DNA of 64,000 nucleotides. Origin: Pseudomonadota bacterium. Its GTDB lineage: Bacteria > Pseudomonadota > Gammaproteobacteria > Steroidobacterales > MnTg04. Positions 17,855 to 27,049 of the stretch are shown here, piece after piece. The translations under genes and the position numbers were made by a program. Within the stretch, counting starts at the first letter, position 1, and every line of letters starts with the position of its first letter. The stretch spans positions 1-64,000 of the forward strand of contig JACZVC010000014.1 in the NCBI GenBank assembly GCA_022572885.1, in the 5' to 3' direction. The notes beneath the pieces were generated by a model that saw only the letters and a program-made list of their open reading frames with translations, made no database searches and was not told where the DNA came from.

Positions 17855-20722
17855 ATGGACAAAGTAAACAGGCAAAAGTCAGCCGGAGTTTTGATTCTTG
17901 CGGCGGTCGCTTTATTGCTCAGCAGCTGTGGCGATAGCACCAGGGAAGAGGTTGTCGTCGAAGGCGCCCTGGCGATCGTTTTCGTGCAACGCGGCGTCGG
18001 CGCGGTCGGCAACCCGACCGATGGCATTATTTTTCAGGCCGGCGGCGATTTGATGAGCATGGACCTTTCCTCGCCGAGCGCGACGATGACCAATCTGACT
18101 GAGGCATACACGCTGGGCGCCGGCGATGTCTCGGACCCGGAAGTGTCTTTCGATGGCGAGCGCGTGCTGTTCTCCATGCGCGGGCCCAATGACCCGACCT
18201 GGAGTATTTTCGAATACGAAATGGCTACCGCTGCGCTGACCCGTATCGTCAGCGACGATCTTGTCGCCAACGACGGTGACGATGTCGACCCGGCTTATCT
18301 GCCTGACGGTCGAATCGTGTTCAGTTCCAATCGCCAGGAAAAATCGCGCCAGATCCTGACTGCCGAGAATACCGAGCAATACGCGTTTCTCGACGAGTAC
18401 GAACGCGAACGCTCGATCGTCCTGCACGTCATGAATGGCGATGGCAGCGATATTCACCAGATTTCATTTAACCAGAGCCACGACCGCAACCCGACGGTCC
18501 TGGTCACTGGAGAAATCATGTTCTCGCGCTGGGATCATGTCGGTAATCGCAACCATTTCCCGATTTTCTTCACCAACCCCGATGGCACCAACATTTTTAT
18601 CCAGTACGGTGCATTCAGTCCCGGAAACAGCATGCTGCACCCGCGTGAAATGCCTGACGGGCGGGTCATGACTTCGCTGATGCCGCTGTCCGGGACCTTT
18701 GAAGGCGGCGCCGTTGTCGCCGTCGATATCCGTAATTTTTCCGAGTTCAACGAGCCTGCGCCTGGGGCGCCCGCCGGCGCAGTCGGCCAAGTTGAAGTAA
18801 CGCCATTGCCGATCGAATTTGGCGATGACGTATCCGAAAACGGACGCTTCACGACGCCGTTTCCGCTTTGGGACGGCACCAACCGTGCGCTGGTTAGCTG
18901 GTCGCCGTTGCGCCCCGAAATGGAGACCGATCCCTTTTCCGGTGTGGAAATTGAGGTTGAAGGCGATCCGCTTTACGGCATTTACATGCTGGACATGGAC
19001 ACCAATTCGATGCGTCCGATCGCCTTGCCGCCCGACGGCGTGGCCTATACCGACGCGATTCCATTGCAGCCACGCGCCGCGCCAAACACGATTGCCGACA
19101 AACCGCTGGATGCCGCCCTGGCAGCCCAGGGCATGGGCATCATCAACGTCAAGAGCGTTTATGACACCGATGGCCAGGACCTGATGGGCGCGAGCATGCT
19201 GATTGCTGGCGAAACTATCCCGATGATAGCGGCGCCGCCCGGGGATTCACGTTCCATGGTTGCGGACCTGGCAACCATCAAGGACCCGCTGCTGACCACG
19301 GCCGCCGGCCGGGTCGGCCGTTTTATACGGATTACCCGCGCCGTGTCCACGCCGCGCGGTATATCGATGGATGCCATTGGCGAGACCGACATGGAGATGC
19401 AACGCATCGTTGGTTACGGGGTTGAGGAGCCCGATGGCTCGTTCCGCTTCAAGGTACCGGCTGACATTGCCCTGGGCGTTGCAGTCGTGGATTCCAATGG
19501 CCGCGCGTTTCAGACACATACCAACTGGCTGCAGGTTCGCCCCGGCGAAACCCGCACCTGCAATGGCTGCCACTCCCCGCGCCGTGGCGGCGCGATCAAT
19601 TCCGCACCGATCGCCGGCGACCATCCCAATACCTTGCTGGCAGCGCAATCCGGCGAATCGATGGCCGAAACCCGTACCCGCCTGGATCCGCAGGTAATGG
19701 ACCTGATCGCCGATATGGTTTTCCAGGATGTCTGGACCGACCCGGCGATCCGGACGCCGGATCCGGACCTGGTGCTGAATTACGCTGGGCTTACCACGCC
19801 GGCCCCGGTGAGCGGACTGATCAATTATCCGGACCATATTGCCCCGTTGTGGACCAAAGACCGCGGTGCCGATACTTGTACCGCCTGTCACAACAGCAAC
19901 CTGGTGGGCGACCCGGTATCGGTCGGCCTGGATCTTCGCAGCCTCTCGGCAGGCAATGGCCGTTTGTTGTCCTACGAGGAACTGCTGATTGGCGATCCGG
20001 TCATCGATCCGGCTACCGGTCTACCGGTCCTGCGGGTCAGAGATGGCGAGATTGAAGTCGTGCGCCAGGCACCGCTGGTAGCGACCGGATCCCCTCGCCA
20101 GAGTTCGCGGACCAGCCACCTGGTAGAAAAAATCTATGAACAGGAGCTGCGCGCAGGCAAGGACCTGGTGGCGACGACTGTTGACCACAGCGGCATGATG
20201 AATGCGTCCGAACGGCGCCTGATGGCCGAGTGGATAGATGTTGGTGCGCAGTATTACAACAACCCATTCGACGATGCGAATGGAGACGGTTTTAACAGTC
20301 TCAGCGAGGTTCGTGGCGGAGTGCGGGGTCTTAGCGAAAGCGAGTTCAACGCACAGGTCCACCCGATCCTGATGGCGCATTGTGCCGCTTGCCACCAGCC
20401 GTTCACCGGCAATGGCACGCCATCCGACCCGCAAAATCCCGGGTTTATCCCCAATCGCTTCGTGCTGACCGGCAGCCAGGAAGGCGATTTCAACATTACC
20501 GTCAGCATGGTCGAAAACGTTTGCATGCCGGAACAAAGCAGCTTGCTCAAACGACCGGTCAGCGACGAGCTTGCCAATCCGCCGCATCCGCGCATCGACG
20601 ATCCAAATGTTGTCGACGATCCTGCTGATCCGCTCGCTGACGATATCACGGTGTTGAACATTGCCGACCCCGATTATCAGACCATTTTCAACTGGGTTTC
20701 GGGTGGCGTTTGTATTCCATGA
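17855..20722 (+). CDS. HzsA-like three-heme c-type cytochrome lipoprotein
   Basis: The 955 residues start with a lipoprotein signal (LLLSSC at the lipobox). A TolB-like beta-propeller region follows (DPEVSFDGERVLFSMRG, DPAYLPDGRIVFSSNR), then a region like the middle domain of hydrazine synthase alpha subunit. Three heme c motifs are present: CNGCH at 569, CTACH at 675 and CAACH at 843. These HzsA-related proteins are widespread and usually not hydrazine synthases, and the partner subunits HzsB/C are absent here. It is predicted to be periplasmic and lipid-anchored, doing electron transfer or oxidation. It is first in the riboswitch-controlled operon. Confidence 0.85.
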   Translation: MDKVNRQKSAGVLILAAVALLLSSCGDSTREEVVVEGALAIVFVQRGVGAVGNPTDGIIFQAGGDLMSMDLSSPSATMTNLTEAYTLGAGDVSDPEVSFDGERVLFSMRGPNDPTWSIFEYEMATAALTRIVSDDLVANDGDDVDPAYLPDGRIVFSSNRQEKSRQILTAENTEQYAFLDEYERERSIVLHVMNGDGSDIHQISFNQSHDRNPTVLVTGEIMFSRWDHVGNRNHFPIFFTNPDGTNIFIQYGAFSPGNSMLHPREMPDGRVMTSLMPLSGTFEGGAVVAVDIRNFSEFNEPAPGAPAGAVGQVEVTPLPIEFGDDVSENGRFTTPFPLWDGTNRALVSWSPLRPEMETDPFSGVEIEVEGDPLYGIYMLDMDTNSMRPIALPPDGVAYTDAIPLQPRAAPNTIADKPLDAALAAQGMGIINVKSVYDTDGQDLMGASMLIAGETIPMIAAPPGDSRSMVADLATIKDPLLTTAAGRVGRFIRITRAVSTPRGISMDAIGETDMEMQRIVGYGVEEPDGSFRFKVPADIALGVAVVDSNGRAFQTHTNWLQVRPGETRTCNGCHSPRRGGAINSAPIAGDHPNTLLAAQSGESMAETRTRLDPQVMDLIADMVFQDVWTDPAIRTPDPDLVLNYAGLTTPAPVSGLINYPDHIAPLWTKDRGADTCTACHNSNLVGDPVSVGLDLRSLSAGNGRLLSYEELLIGDPVIDPATGLPVLRVRDGEIEVVRQAPLVATGSPRQSSRTSHLVEKIYEQELRAGKDLVATTVDHSGMMNASERRLMAEWIDVGAQYYNNPFDDANGDGFNSLSEVRGGVRGLSESEFNAQVHPILMAHCAACHQPFTGNGTPSDPQNPGFIPNRFVLTGSQEGDFNITVSMVENVCMPEQSSLLKRPVSDELANPPHPRIDDPNVVDDPADPLADDITVLNIADPDYQTIFNWVSGGVCIP

Positions 20723-20755
20723 GCAGGCGCGGAAAAACGTCCTGGAGATTGATTG

Positions 20756-21274
20756 GTGATTGCTAAATTGAGGTTTTTAATCGCAGTGGGCCTGCTCGTG
20801 TCGGTCGTCGCCTGTAATGAGGTGGAGAACGAGGAGCAGGCACAGGTGGCGCAATCGCTTTGCATTGCCGATTTCGAGGTCTGCGTCAATCCGATTTTTG
20901 ACGGAACACTGAATGGCAGCGTGGGGCTGGTTACCTGCTCGGCCAGTGGTTGCCACAACCAGGCCGCCGGTTCGGGTGGCGCTTTCAAGATTTTTGCCAA
21001 TGCACAGCCAGGATCGACCGAGATGCTGGCGAATTTTTTTGCGGCGAAGTCTTTTGCCAACCTGGATAACCCGGCACAGAGCAAACTTCTGCTTGAGCCG
21101 CTACAGGGCGTGTCCTCGATCAGCGGCACGCATACCGGCGGCGATATTTTTCCGGACTCCGCCGATCTGTGCTACCAGGCAATTTTTAGCTGGATATCGA
21201 CACGCGTGGATGACCGGAACTCATCGAGTTGCGGTGTCTGCACGGCCGTTGCACTGGCCAGTTGCGGGTTTTGA
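20756..21274 (+). CDS. Lipoprotein with CX4CH heme-like motif
   Basis: GTG 20756 lies 8 bases after GGAG; TTG 20753 is an alternative. The lipobox is VSVVAC. The mature part has CSASGCH, a CX4CH motif that resembles a non-standard heme c site, plus seven further Cys. These include DLCYQAIFSWI, the ending seen in small planctomycete-type cytochrome c domains, and CGVCTAVALASC at the end. It directly follows the HzsA-like gene and is probably its redox or structural partner. Heme binding is an inference. Confidence 0.7.
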   Translation: MIAKLRFLIAVGLLVSVVACNEVENEEQAQVAQSLCIADFEVCVNPIFDGTLNGSVGLVTCSASGCHNQAAGSGGAFKIFANAQPGSTEMLANFFAAKSFANLDNPAQSKLLLEPLQGVSSISGTHTGGDIFPDSADLCYQAIFSWISTRVDDRNSSSCGVCTAVALASCGF

Positions 21275-21384
21275 ACCGGGGCGGTGGTCGATCCTTATGT
21301 AAAAAACTGTGAGGCGGGTAACGGAACGAGCCAGGCATTAATGAGGAAATGGAGCTTGAAATCGTTAATGACACTGGAAAACCG

Positions 21385-22116
21385 ATGAATGCGATTCGGC
21401 TCGTCTGCCTGCTGCTGCTGATTCCGCTGGTGATGGGCGCTGCCGCCTATCAGCGGGTCCAGGTGCAGGATCCATATATGGATCTGCATACGGGGCCGGG
21501 GCGTGGTTTCCCGGCTGTCCAGGTCGTCGAGCGCGGCGAATGGGTGGAGATACTCAAGCGCAAGACGGACTGGTTCAAGATCAGGAGCGGACAAGGCAAG
21601 GAAGGATGGGTGCACAGAAGTCAGATGGAAAAAACGCTGACAGAAGCGGGCGTAACGAAAAACTTTCGCGATGTCCTGATGGACGACTATCTGAGCCGCC
21701 GTCTCGAGATAGGCTTTGCGGCTGGCCGTTTTGACGGTGACCCATCGCTAACGGTGCGCGCCAGTTACCGGTTCAACAATTTTATCATCGGCGAATTTAA
21801 CCTGAGCCAGGTATCGGGTGTTTTTTCCAGTTCCAGAATAGCCGACCTCAATGTGCAGATTGCACCTTACAGCGACAACCGTTTCTCACCGTATTTCAAC
21901 CTTGGCTTCGGCCACTTCAGGAATGAACCCAAGGCCACGCTGGTAAACGCGGTGGATACCAGCGCGACAACGGCGGTAGTCGGCGTCGGCCTGCGTATCT
22001 ACCTGACCCGGCGATTCATTGTCAGGGCCGACTTCAAAGACTACGTCGTAATGATAGATGCGGACCGGAACGAGGAATTTCAGCAATGGATGACGGGTTT
22101 TTCATTTTTTTTCTGA
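21385..22116 (+). CDS. SH3-domain outer-membrane beta-barrel protein
   Basis: A signal peptide (MNAIRLVCLLLLIPLVMGAAA) precedes a bacterial SH3 domain (DLHTGPGRGFPAVQVVERGEW and GKEGWVHR) at about 28-85. An eight-strand-like small barrel ends in FSFFF, the terminal Phe typical of BAM substrates. SH3b domains often bind peptidoglycan or peptides. The layout resembles the small OM proteins found with Agl-Glt/Nfs machines. An ATG at 21349 would lengthen the N-terminus but give a poor signal peptide. It is followed 9 bases later by a second barrel gene. Confidence 0.75.
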   Translation: MNAIRLVCLLLLIPLVMGAAAYQRVQVQDPYMDLHTGPGRGFPAVQVVERGEWVEILKRKTDWFKIRSGQGKEGWVHRSQMEKTLTEAGVTKNFRDVLMDDYLSRRLEIGFAAGRFDGDPSLTVRASYRFNNFIIGEFNLSQVSGVFSSSRIADLNVQIAPYSDNRFSPYFNLGFGHFRNEPKATLVNAVDTSATTAVVGVGLRIYLTRRFIVRADFKDYVVMIDADRNEEFQQWMTGFSFFF

Positions 22117-22125
22117 GGCGAGGCA

Positions 22126-22806
22126 ATGTTTGATCAAGGATTCTGCAAAATACCGGTACTGTTATTTTTGACCAGCTTCCTGGCCACCGGATGCAGCCTG
22201 CTTCCGGGCCGGGGAAACGATCAGGGGGCGCAGGAATTGCCGCTCGAAGAGGCGCCGGGCCAGGTAATCGCTCCGGCTGTGGAACGGCGCGAGATCGCCG
22301 TGCCAAAAATCGACACGGAGAACTGGGAGATCGGCCTTTATGCCGGCGTGCTCAGTGTGGACGATTTTGGTTCGCGAGCCATTTATGGCGTACGCGCGGC
22401 CTATCACGTCAGCGAGGATTTTTTCCTGGAAGGCGCCTATGCGAGATCGACGGTTACGGATACCAATTTCCGGAACATCGGTCTGCCGATATTTCCGAAC
22501 GAAAAAGAAGACCTGACTTTTTACAGCTTTTCTCTCGGCTACAACTTCCTGCCCGGCGAAGTGTTCGTCGGCACCAAATGGGCAATGACCAGCAGCATGT
22601 ATTTCATTTTTGGGGTCGGCAATACCGAGTTTATCGGGGAAGACGATCTGACTTACAGCATCGGCTTCGGGCTGCGTGTGCTGCCGCGGGATTACCTGGC
22701 CCTGCGAATCGAGGCAAAGGACAACATTTTTGAGGCCGATTTACTGGGCACCAACGAGTACAAACACAACCTGGAATTCAATCTTGGATTCAGCGTGTTC
22801 TTTTAA
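22126..22806 (+). CDS. Outer-membrane beta-barrel lipoprotein (OMP_myx_plus-like)
   Basis: The lipobox FLATGC is followed by a 40-residue acidic linker and a small barrel. The strand pattern is GLYAGVLSVDDFGSRAIYGVRAAYHVSEDFFLEG, and the chain ends FSVFF. This matches the outer-membrane barrel domain type first noted in myxobacteria and often next to Glt-like genes, from memory of the family. It probably forms the OM part of the machine together with the 21385 product. It is separated by 12 bases from tlpA. Confidence 0.75.
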   Translation: MFDQGFCKIPVLLFLTSFLATGCSLLPGRGNDQGAQELPLEEAPGQVIAPAVERREIAVPKIDTENWEIGLYAGVLSVDDFGSRAIYGVRAAYHVSEDFFLEGAYARSTVTDTNFRNIGLPIFPNEKEDLTFYSFSLGYNFLPGEVFVGTKWAMTSSMYFIFGVGNTEFIGEDDLTYSIGFGLRVLPRDYLALRIEAKDNIFEADLLGTNEYKHNLEFNLGFSVFF

Positions 22807-22818
22807 AGGAGTGGCTCG

Positions 22819-23313
<495 letters not shown>

Positions 23314-23320
23314 CGCGGGC

Positions 23321-23536
23321 ATGAGGAAACTGACTTTATTGCTGATTGTCCTGTTGCTTGGCGCCTGCGCCGTGCAGCCGTGGGTCCGGCCGTACGAGCG
23401 CGAAGCTCTGGCTGATCCGCTGATGTCGTTTAATCAGGATCCGCTGGCCGACAGCGCCAGAACGCACGTTTTTGAAGTTCGCGAAGGCGCTCGCGGCGCC
23501 GGACAGTCGCACGGAGGCGGTTGTGGCTGCAATTAG
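23321..23536 (+). CDS. DUF4266 lipoprotein (71 aa) with GGGCGCN tail
   Basis: A short lipoprotein (lipobox LLGAC) has the DUF4266 pattern: VRPYEREALADPLM, then a His-containing helix and a C-terminus GGGCGCN. The Cys-Gly-Cys tail is conserved in the family and suggests a metal or cofactor site or a covalent modification. DUF4266 genes commonly sit beside TlpA and DUF3570, as here. The 3' end overlaps the DUF3570 start by 14 bases, so translation is coupled. Its biochemical role is unknown. Confidence 0.85.
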   Translation: MRKLTLLLIVLLLGACAVQPWVRPYEREALADPLMSFNQDPLADSARTHVFEVREGARGAGQSHGGGCGCN

Positions 23537-24614
23537 CGAAAGGATACTGGTCTTGCTGTTTACCGCCATGGTCGCCGGGCCTGTCGTTGCGGCCGCATTG
23601 CCGGAGGAACGGGCCGACGCGCTTTACCACTATTACAGTGGTGGCGGCATAGATGTACAGGGACCGGCGCTGCTGGTTCGTAAAAATTTCGCAGAGAAAT
23701 ATTCATTCAACGCCAGTTACTACGTGGACAGCATCAGCGGCGCCTCGATCGACGTGGTGACCAACGCCAGCGCCTACACCGAAAAACGCAACCAGTTCGG
23801 GCTGGGGTTCGATTATCTCTATGGCGATACCTTGATGAGTATTTCCTACACGCAAAGTGATGAGAGCGACTACGAAGCCAAGACACTGGATGTCGGGCTC
23901 AGTCATGATTTCTTCGGTGGCATGAGTACGCTCGCGATGGGGTTTAGCCGCGGCGACGATACGGTTATGCGTGTCGACACCTCGTTCGAAGACACTGTCG
24001 ACCGTTTCCAGTACCGGCTGGGCTGGACCCAGGTCCTGTCCCCCACCCTGGTTGCCGCGCTCAGCTACGAAGGCATTTCAGAGGAAGGTTTCCTGAATAA
24101 CCCCTATCGCTCGGCGCGGGTACTGGGAGCATCGGTCCAGGAACGCTACCCACGGACCAGGACCAGCAACGCGCTTGGCATTCAGGCCAGCAAGTACTGG
24201 GGCGACCGCAGTTTTGTGACGCAATTGAAATACCGTTTTTATGACGACACCTGGGGTATTACCGCGAACAACATCGAACTCGTATTTTCGCGCCGCCTCA
24301 GCGAAAAAACCGAGATTGGGTTGGGGGGTCGTTTTTACACTCAAACCGCCGCCAATTTTTACAGCGATAACTTTGCCCAGGAATTTCGCTACATGGCGCG
24401 CGACAAGGAACTGAGTGATTTTACCAGCGCCTCGATTGGCGGGCGAGTCAGTTATGAGTTGTTCCGCGACCGGGGACGGTTGGCAAAAGGCAAGGTAACG
24501 CTGATGTTCGACCGTATCCATTTTAACTATGACAATTTTAGCGATGTTCGCAGCGGCGAGCTCTATAAGTTCAACGCGAATGTCTTCCAGTTGTTTTTTT
24601 CTGCCTGGTATTGA
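23523..24614 (+). CDS. DUF3570 outer-membrane barrel protein
   Basis: I start it at GTG 23523, with GGAGGCGG upstream inside the DUF4266 gene, because this yields a clean signal peptide (ISERILVLLFTAMVAGPVVAAA). The following 340 residues are alternating beta-strand sequence with SGGGIDVQGPALLVRK, NASYYVDSISGASIDVVT and TQSDESDYEAKT, typical of DUF3570. These are predicted outer-membrane barrels that accompany DUF4266. The C-terminus is FSAWY. A secretion or electron-conduit role has been neither shown nor excluded. Confidence 0.85.
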   Translation: MAAISERILVLLFTAMVAGPVVAAALPEERADALYHYYSGGGIDVQGPALLVRKNFAEKYSFNASYYVDSISGASIDVVTNASAYTEKRNQFGLGFDYLYGDTLMSISYTQSDESDYEAKTLDVGLSHDFFGGMSTLAMGFSRGDDTVMRVDTSFEDTVDRFQYRLGWTQVLSPTLVAALSYEGISEEGFLNNPYRSARVLGASVQERYPRTRTSNALGIQASKYWGDRSFVTQLKYRFYDDTWGITANNIELVFSRRLSEKTEIGLGGRFYTQTAANFYSDNFAQEFRYMARDKELSDFTSASIGGRVSYELFRDRGRLAKGKVTLMFDRIHFNYDNFSDVRSGELYKFNANVFQLFFSAWY

Positions 24615-24616
24615 TT

Positions 24617-25183
24617 ATGAACAGTAGAAATTCTGCAAACCATTTCTTGCTAACCCTGGTATTGATGCTGGGCATGCCCGTCACAAGCTCGGCGCAGGAA
24701 CAACTGGCCGCGGTCAACAGCGGCGACAGCGGAGAGTTTCGTAGTCTCGACGAGGACATACAGGATCTCAAGCAGGAGGTGCTGGCGCTCAATCGCGATC
24801 TGTTCATCCTCGAGGAAGAACTGCTTTTTCCGGCGAACACCCAGGTCGCGATATTCGTATCCATGGATGTCGGTACTTTTTTCAGCCTCGACTCCGTACA
24901 GATCAAGTTGGACGACAAGGAAGTCTCCAACTACCTGTATACCGAACGCGAATCGAAGGCGCTGTTAAACGGCGGCGTTCACCGTATTTACCTGGGCAAT
25001 CTGCGTACCGGCAAACATGAGCTGGTCGCCTTTTTCACCGGTCAAGGAACGCACGACCGCGATTACCGCCGGGGGGCCAGTTTGCAATTCGAAAAAGGCG
25101 TGGGGGCGAAGTTTGTCGAACTGAAAATCAGCGACCGGCAACGCAATCTGCAGCCGGAGTTTTTGATCGAGGAATGGGAGTAG
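24617..25183 (+). CDS. Periplasmic coiled-coil protein of the machine operon
   Basis: I do not recognise the family. A signal peptide (LLTLVLMLGMPVTSSAQ) leads to a short coiled coil (DEDIQDLKQEVLALNRDL) and a beta-rich domain (AIFVSMDVGTFFSLDSVQIKLDD...GVHRIYLGNLRTGKHELVAFF) that looks like an Ig-like fold. It could be a structural periplasmic element comparable in position to GltF. It sits 2 bases after the DUF3570 stop and abuts the TPR gene at 25184 (TAG then ATG). Confidence 0.7.
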   Translation: MNSRNSANHFLLTLVLMLGMPVTSSAQEQLAAVNSGDSGEFRSLDEDIQDLKQEVLALNRDLFILEEELLFPANTQVAIFVSMDVGTFFSLDSVQIKLDDKEVSNYLYTERESKALLNGGVHRIYLGNLRTGKHELVAFFTGQGTHDRDYRRGASLQFEKGVGAKFVELKISDRQRNLQPEFLIEEWE

Positions 25184-27049
25184 ATGAAGAGACGCTGTCA
25201 CCGGTTTTTGATCGCAATTACGCTGTGCCTTGCCGGCGCGGCGCAGCTGCATGCGGATGAGGATTCCCTGGCTATAGGCCCGGTTCGGGATCTGCCGTTT
25301 GGTGAAGTGTTGTTTTATTTCTACCAGGATGATTATTTCCCGGCCCTGACCCGGCTGATGGCGGCACAGTATCGGGGCGAGTTGGACGAGCATGACGATG
25401 ACGCCGAGTTGTTGCGTGGTGGCATGATGCTGTCATACGGTCTGCACCGCGATGCCGGCGAGATTTTCAATCGCTTGCTCGATCGCAAGGCGCCCCAGTC
25501 AGTCAAGGACAGGGCCTGGTATTTTCTTGCCCGGGTCTGGTTCCAGCGCGGTTATTACGAACGCGCCGAGACCGCGCTGGCTCGCATACGCGCACCCTTG
25601 CCGGAGCACATGCAGGAGCGCCACATGATGCTCAGGGCTCAGGTCATGATGGCGCGCGATGATTTCAATGCCGCCTCCCGCCTGCTGGATGATTGGCGGA
25701 GCGATGGCGATCTGGCGAACTTCGCCCGCTACAACCTGGGCGTGGCCCTGGTACGCCAGGGCAGGCTGAGCGAGGCCACTCGCCAGCTTGAGCAGGTCGG
25801 GCGCATCCGTACCACCGATCTGGAAATGCTCGCATTGAGAGATCGTGCCAATCTCGCACTGGGCTTCGCGCTGATCCAGGATCAACAAGCCCAGGCCGCA
25901 CGGAAAGTGCTCGGCAGGGTCCGCCTGTCCGGGCCATTTTCCAACAAGGCGTTACTGGGTGCGGGCTGGGCCGACATCCTGGCCGAGGACTACCAGCGGG
26001 CGCTGGTTCCCTGGCGTGCGTTGCAAGATCATCGTCTGCTCGACCCGGCGGTGCTGGAATCCTTACTGGCGGTGCCTTATGCGCTGGGAAAATTGCAGGC
26101 GAACCGGCACGCGGCCGATGCCTATCTGAGTGCAATTCAGGCCTATGCCAGGGAGACCGATCAACTGGACCAGGCAATCGCGCGCATGCGTTCGGGCGAG
26201 TTTCTCGACCAGCTGCTGCAAGGCGATGAGCTGACCGATCCGGGCTGGAGCTGGCGGCTGCAGACGATCCCGGACAGCAACGAGAGTCGCTACCTGTATT
26301 TGCTCGTCGCCAGCCATCGTTTCCAGGAAGGGCTGAGAAATTATCGCGATCTGCGTTTCCTGCAATACAACCTGGGGCAGTGGTTGCAGAGCCTGGCTGC
26401 GTTTGACGACATGCTGGACACCCGTGAGCTCGCCTACGCGCAGCGTGAACCCGCGGTGGTCCGCGCGATCGATGAAGTCGATCTGGATTCGCTGGCAAGG
26501 CGGCAGCTTGAGTTTGCGGCCAGGATTTCCAGAATCGATGAAAACAGCGACTACCTGGCGCTGGCCAGCGCCGCCGAGCAAAGCCAGCACCATCGCTTGC
26601 GATTGGTCGAAAAGAAACTCAACCATCTGCCGTTTGGCGCGGAAACCAGCGATTTGCGCAAAAAACGGCGTCTGTTGTCCGGGGTGCTGCGCTGGCGGCT
26701 GGAAGCGAGATTCAAAGAGCGGTTGTGGCGTCAAAAGAAAACCCTGAACGATCTTGATATTGCCATGCAGGACGCGCGGCAACGCAGCGCGAAAGTTTCC
26801 CGGGCGCGAACGGAAATGCCCGTCAAATTCATCCGCTATCGGCATACCATCGGTAGCTTGCGGCCGCGGCTGCGAGCGTTGATCAAGCAGGCTGCAATCG
26901 TTGCTGCAAAACAGCAGGAGTTTTTGCAGTCGCTGGCGGTCACCGAGCTGGAAGCGCAGAAAGGTCGCTTGCACACCTATCGCGTGCAGGCACGATTCGC
27001 CCTGGCGACCATTTATGATCGTGCGACGACACAGGGGCTTTCGCCATGA
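25184..27049 (+). CDS. Exported TPR protein (GltC/GltD-like position)
   Basis: A signal peptide (LIAITLCLAGAAQLHA) is followed by helical repeats of TPR type (DRAWYFLARVWFQRGYYERAETAL, ARYNLGVALVRQGRLSEATRQL) to about residue 320. A long helical, basic C-terminal half follows (RRQLEFAARISR, KKRRLLSGVLRWRLEARFKERLW). It is probably periplasmic and a scaffold for the envelope complex. It overlaps the next TPR gene by ATGA. The specific orthology to Glt proteins is inferred from order and type, not shown. Confidence 0.8.
   Translation: MKRRCHRFLIAITLCLAGAAQLHADEDSLAIGPVRDLPFGEVLFYFYQDDYFPALTRLMAAQYRGELDEHDDDAELLRGGMMLSYGLHRDAGEIFNRLLDRKAPQSVKDRAWYFLARVWFQRGYYERAETALARIRAPLPEHMQERHMMLRAQVMMARDDFNAASRLLDDWRSDGDLANFARYNLGVALVRQGRLSEATRQLEQVGRIRTTDLEMLALRDRANLALGFALIQDQQAQAARKVLGRVRLSGPFSNKALLGAGWADILAEDYQRALVPWRALQDHRLLDPAVLESLLAVPYALGKLQANRHAADAYLSAIQAYARETDQLDQAIARMRSGEFLDQLLQGDELTDPGWSWRLQTIPDSNESRYLYLLVASHRFQEGLRNYRDLRFLQYNLGQWLQSLAAFDDMLDTRELAYAQREPAVVRAIDEVDLDSLARRQLEFAARISRIDENSDYLALASAAEQSQHHRLRLVEKKLNHLPFGAETSDLRKKRRLLSGVLRWRLEARFKERLWRQKKTLNDLDIAMQDARQRSAKVSRARTEMPVKFIRYRHTIGSLRPRLRALIKQAAIVAAKQQEFLQSLAVTELEAQKGRLHTYRVQARFALATIYDRATTQGLSP

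Noticed and set aside
17855-20722. True hydrazine synthase alpha subunit
   Set aside because: Only the propeller/middle-domain type and scattered heme motifs match. HzsB, HzsC and other anammox genes are absent.
25665-26498. Long antisense frame opposite the TPR gene
   Set aside because: Pro/Arg-rich antisense frames of this kind recur opposite most GC-rich genes here and have no start signals. They are shadows of the real gene.
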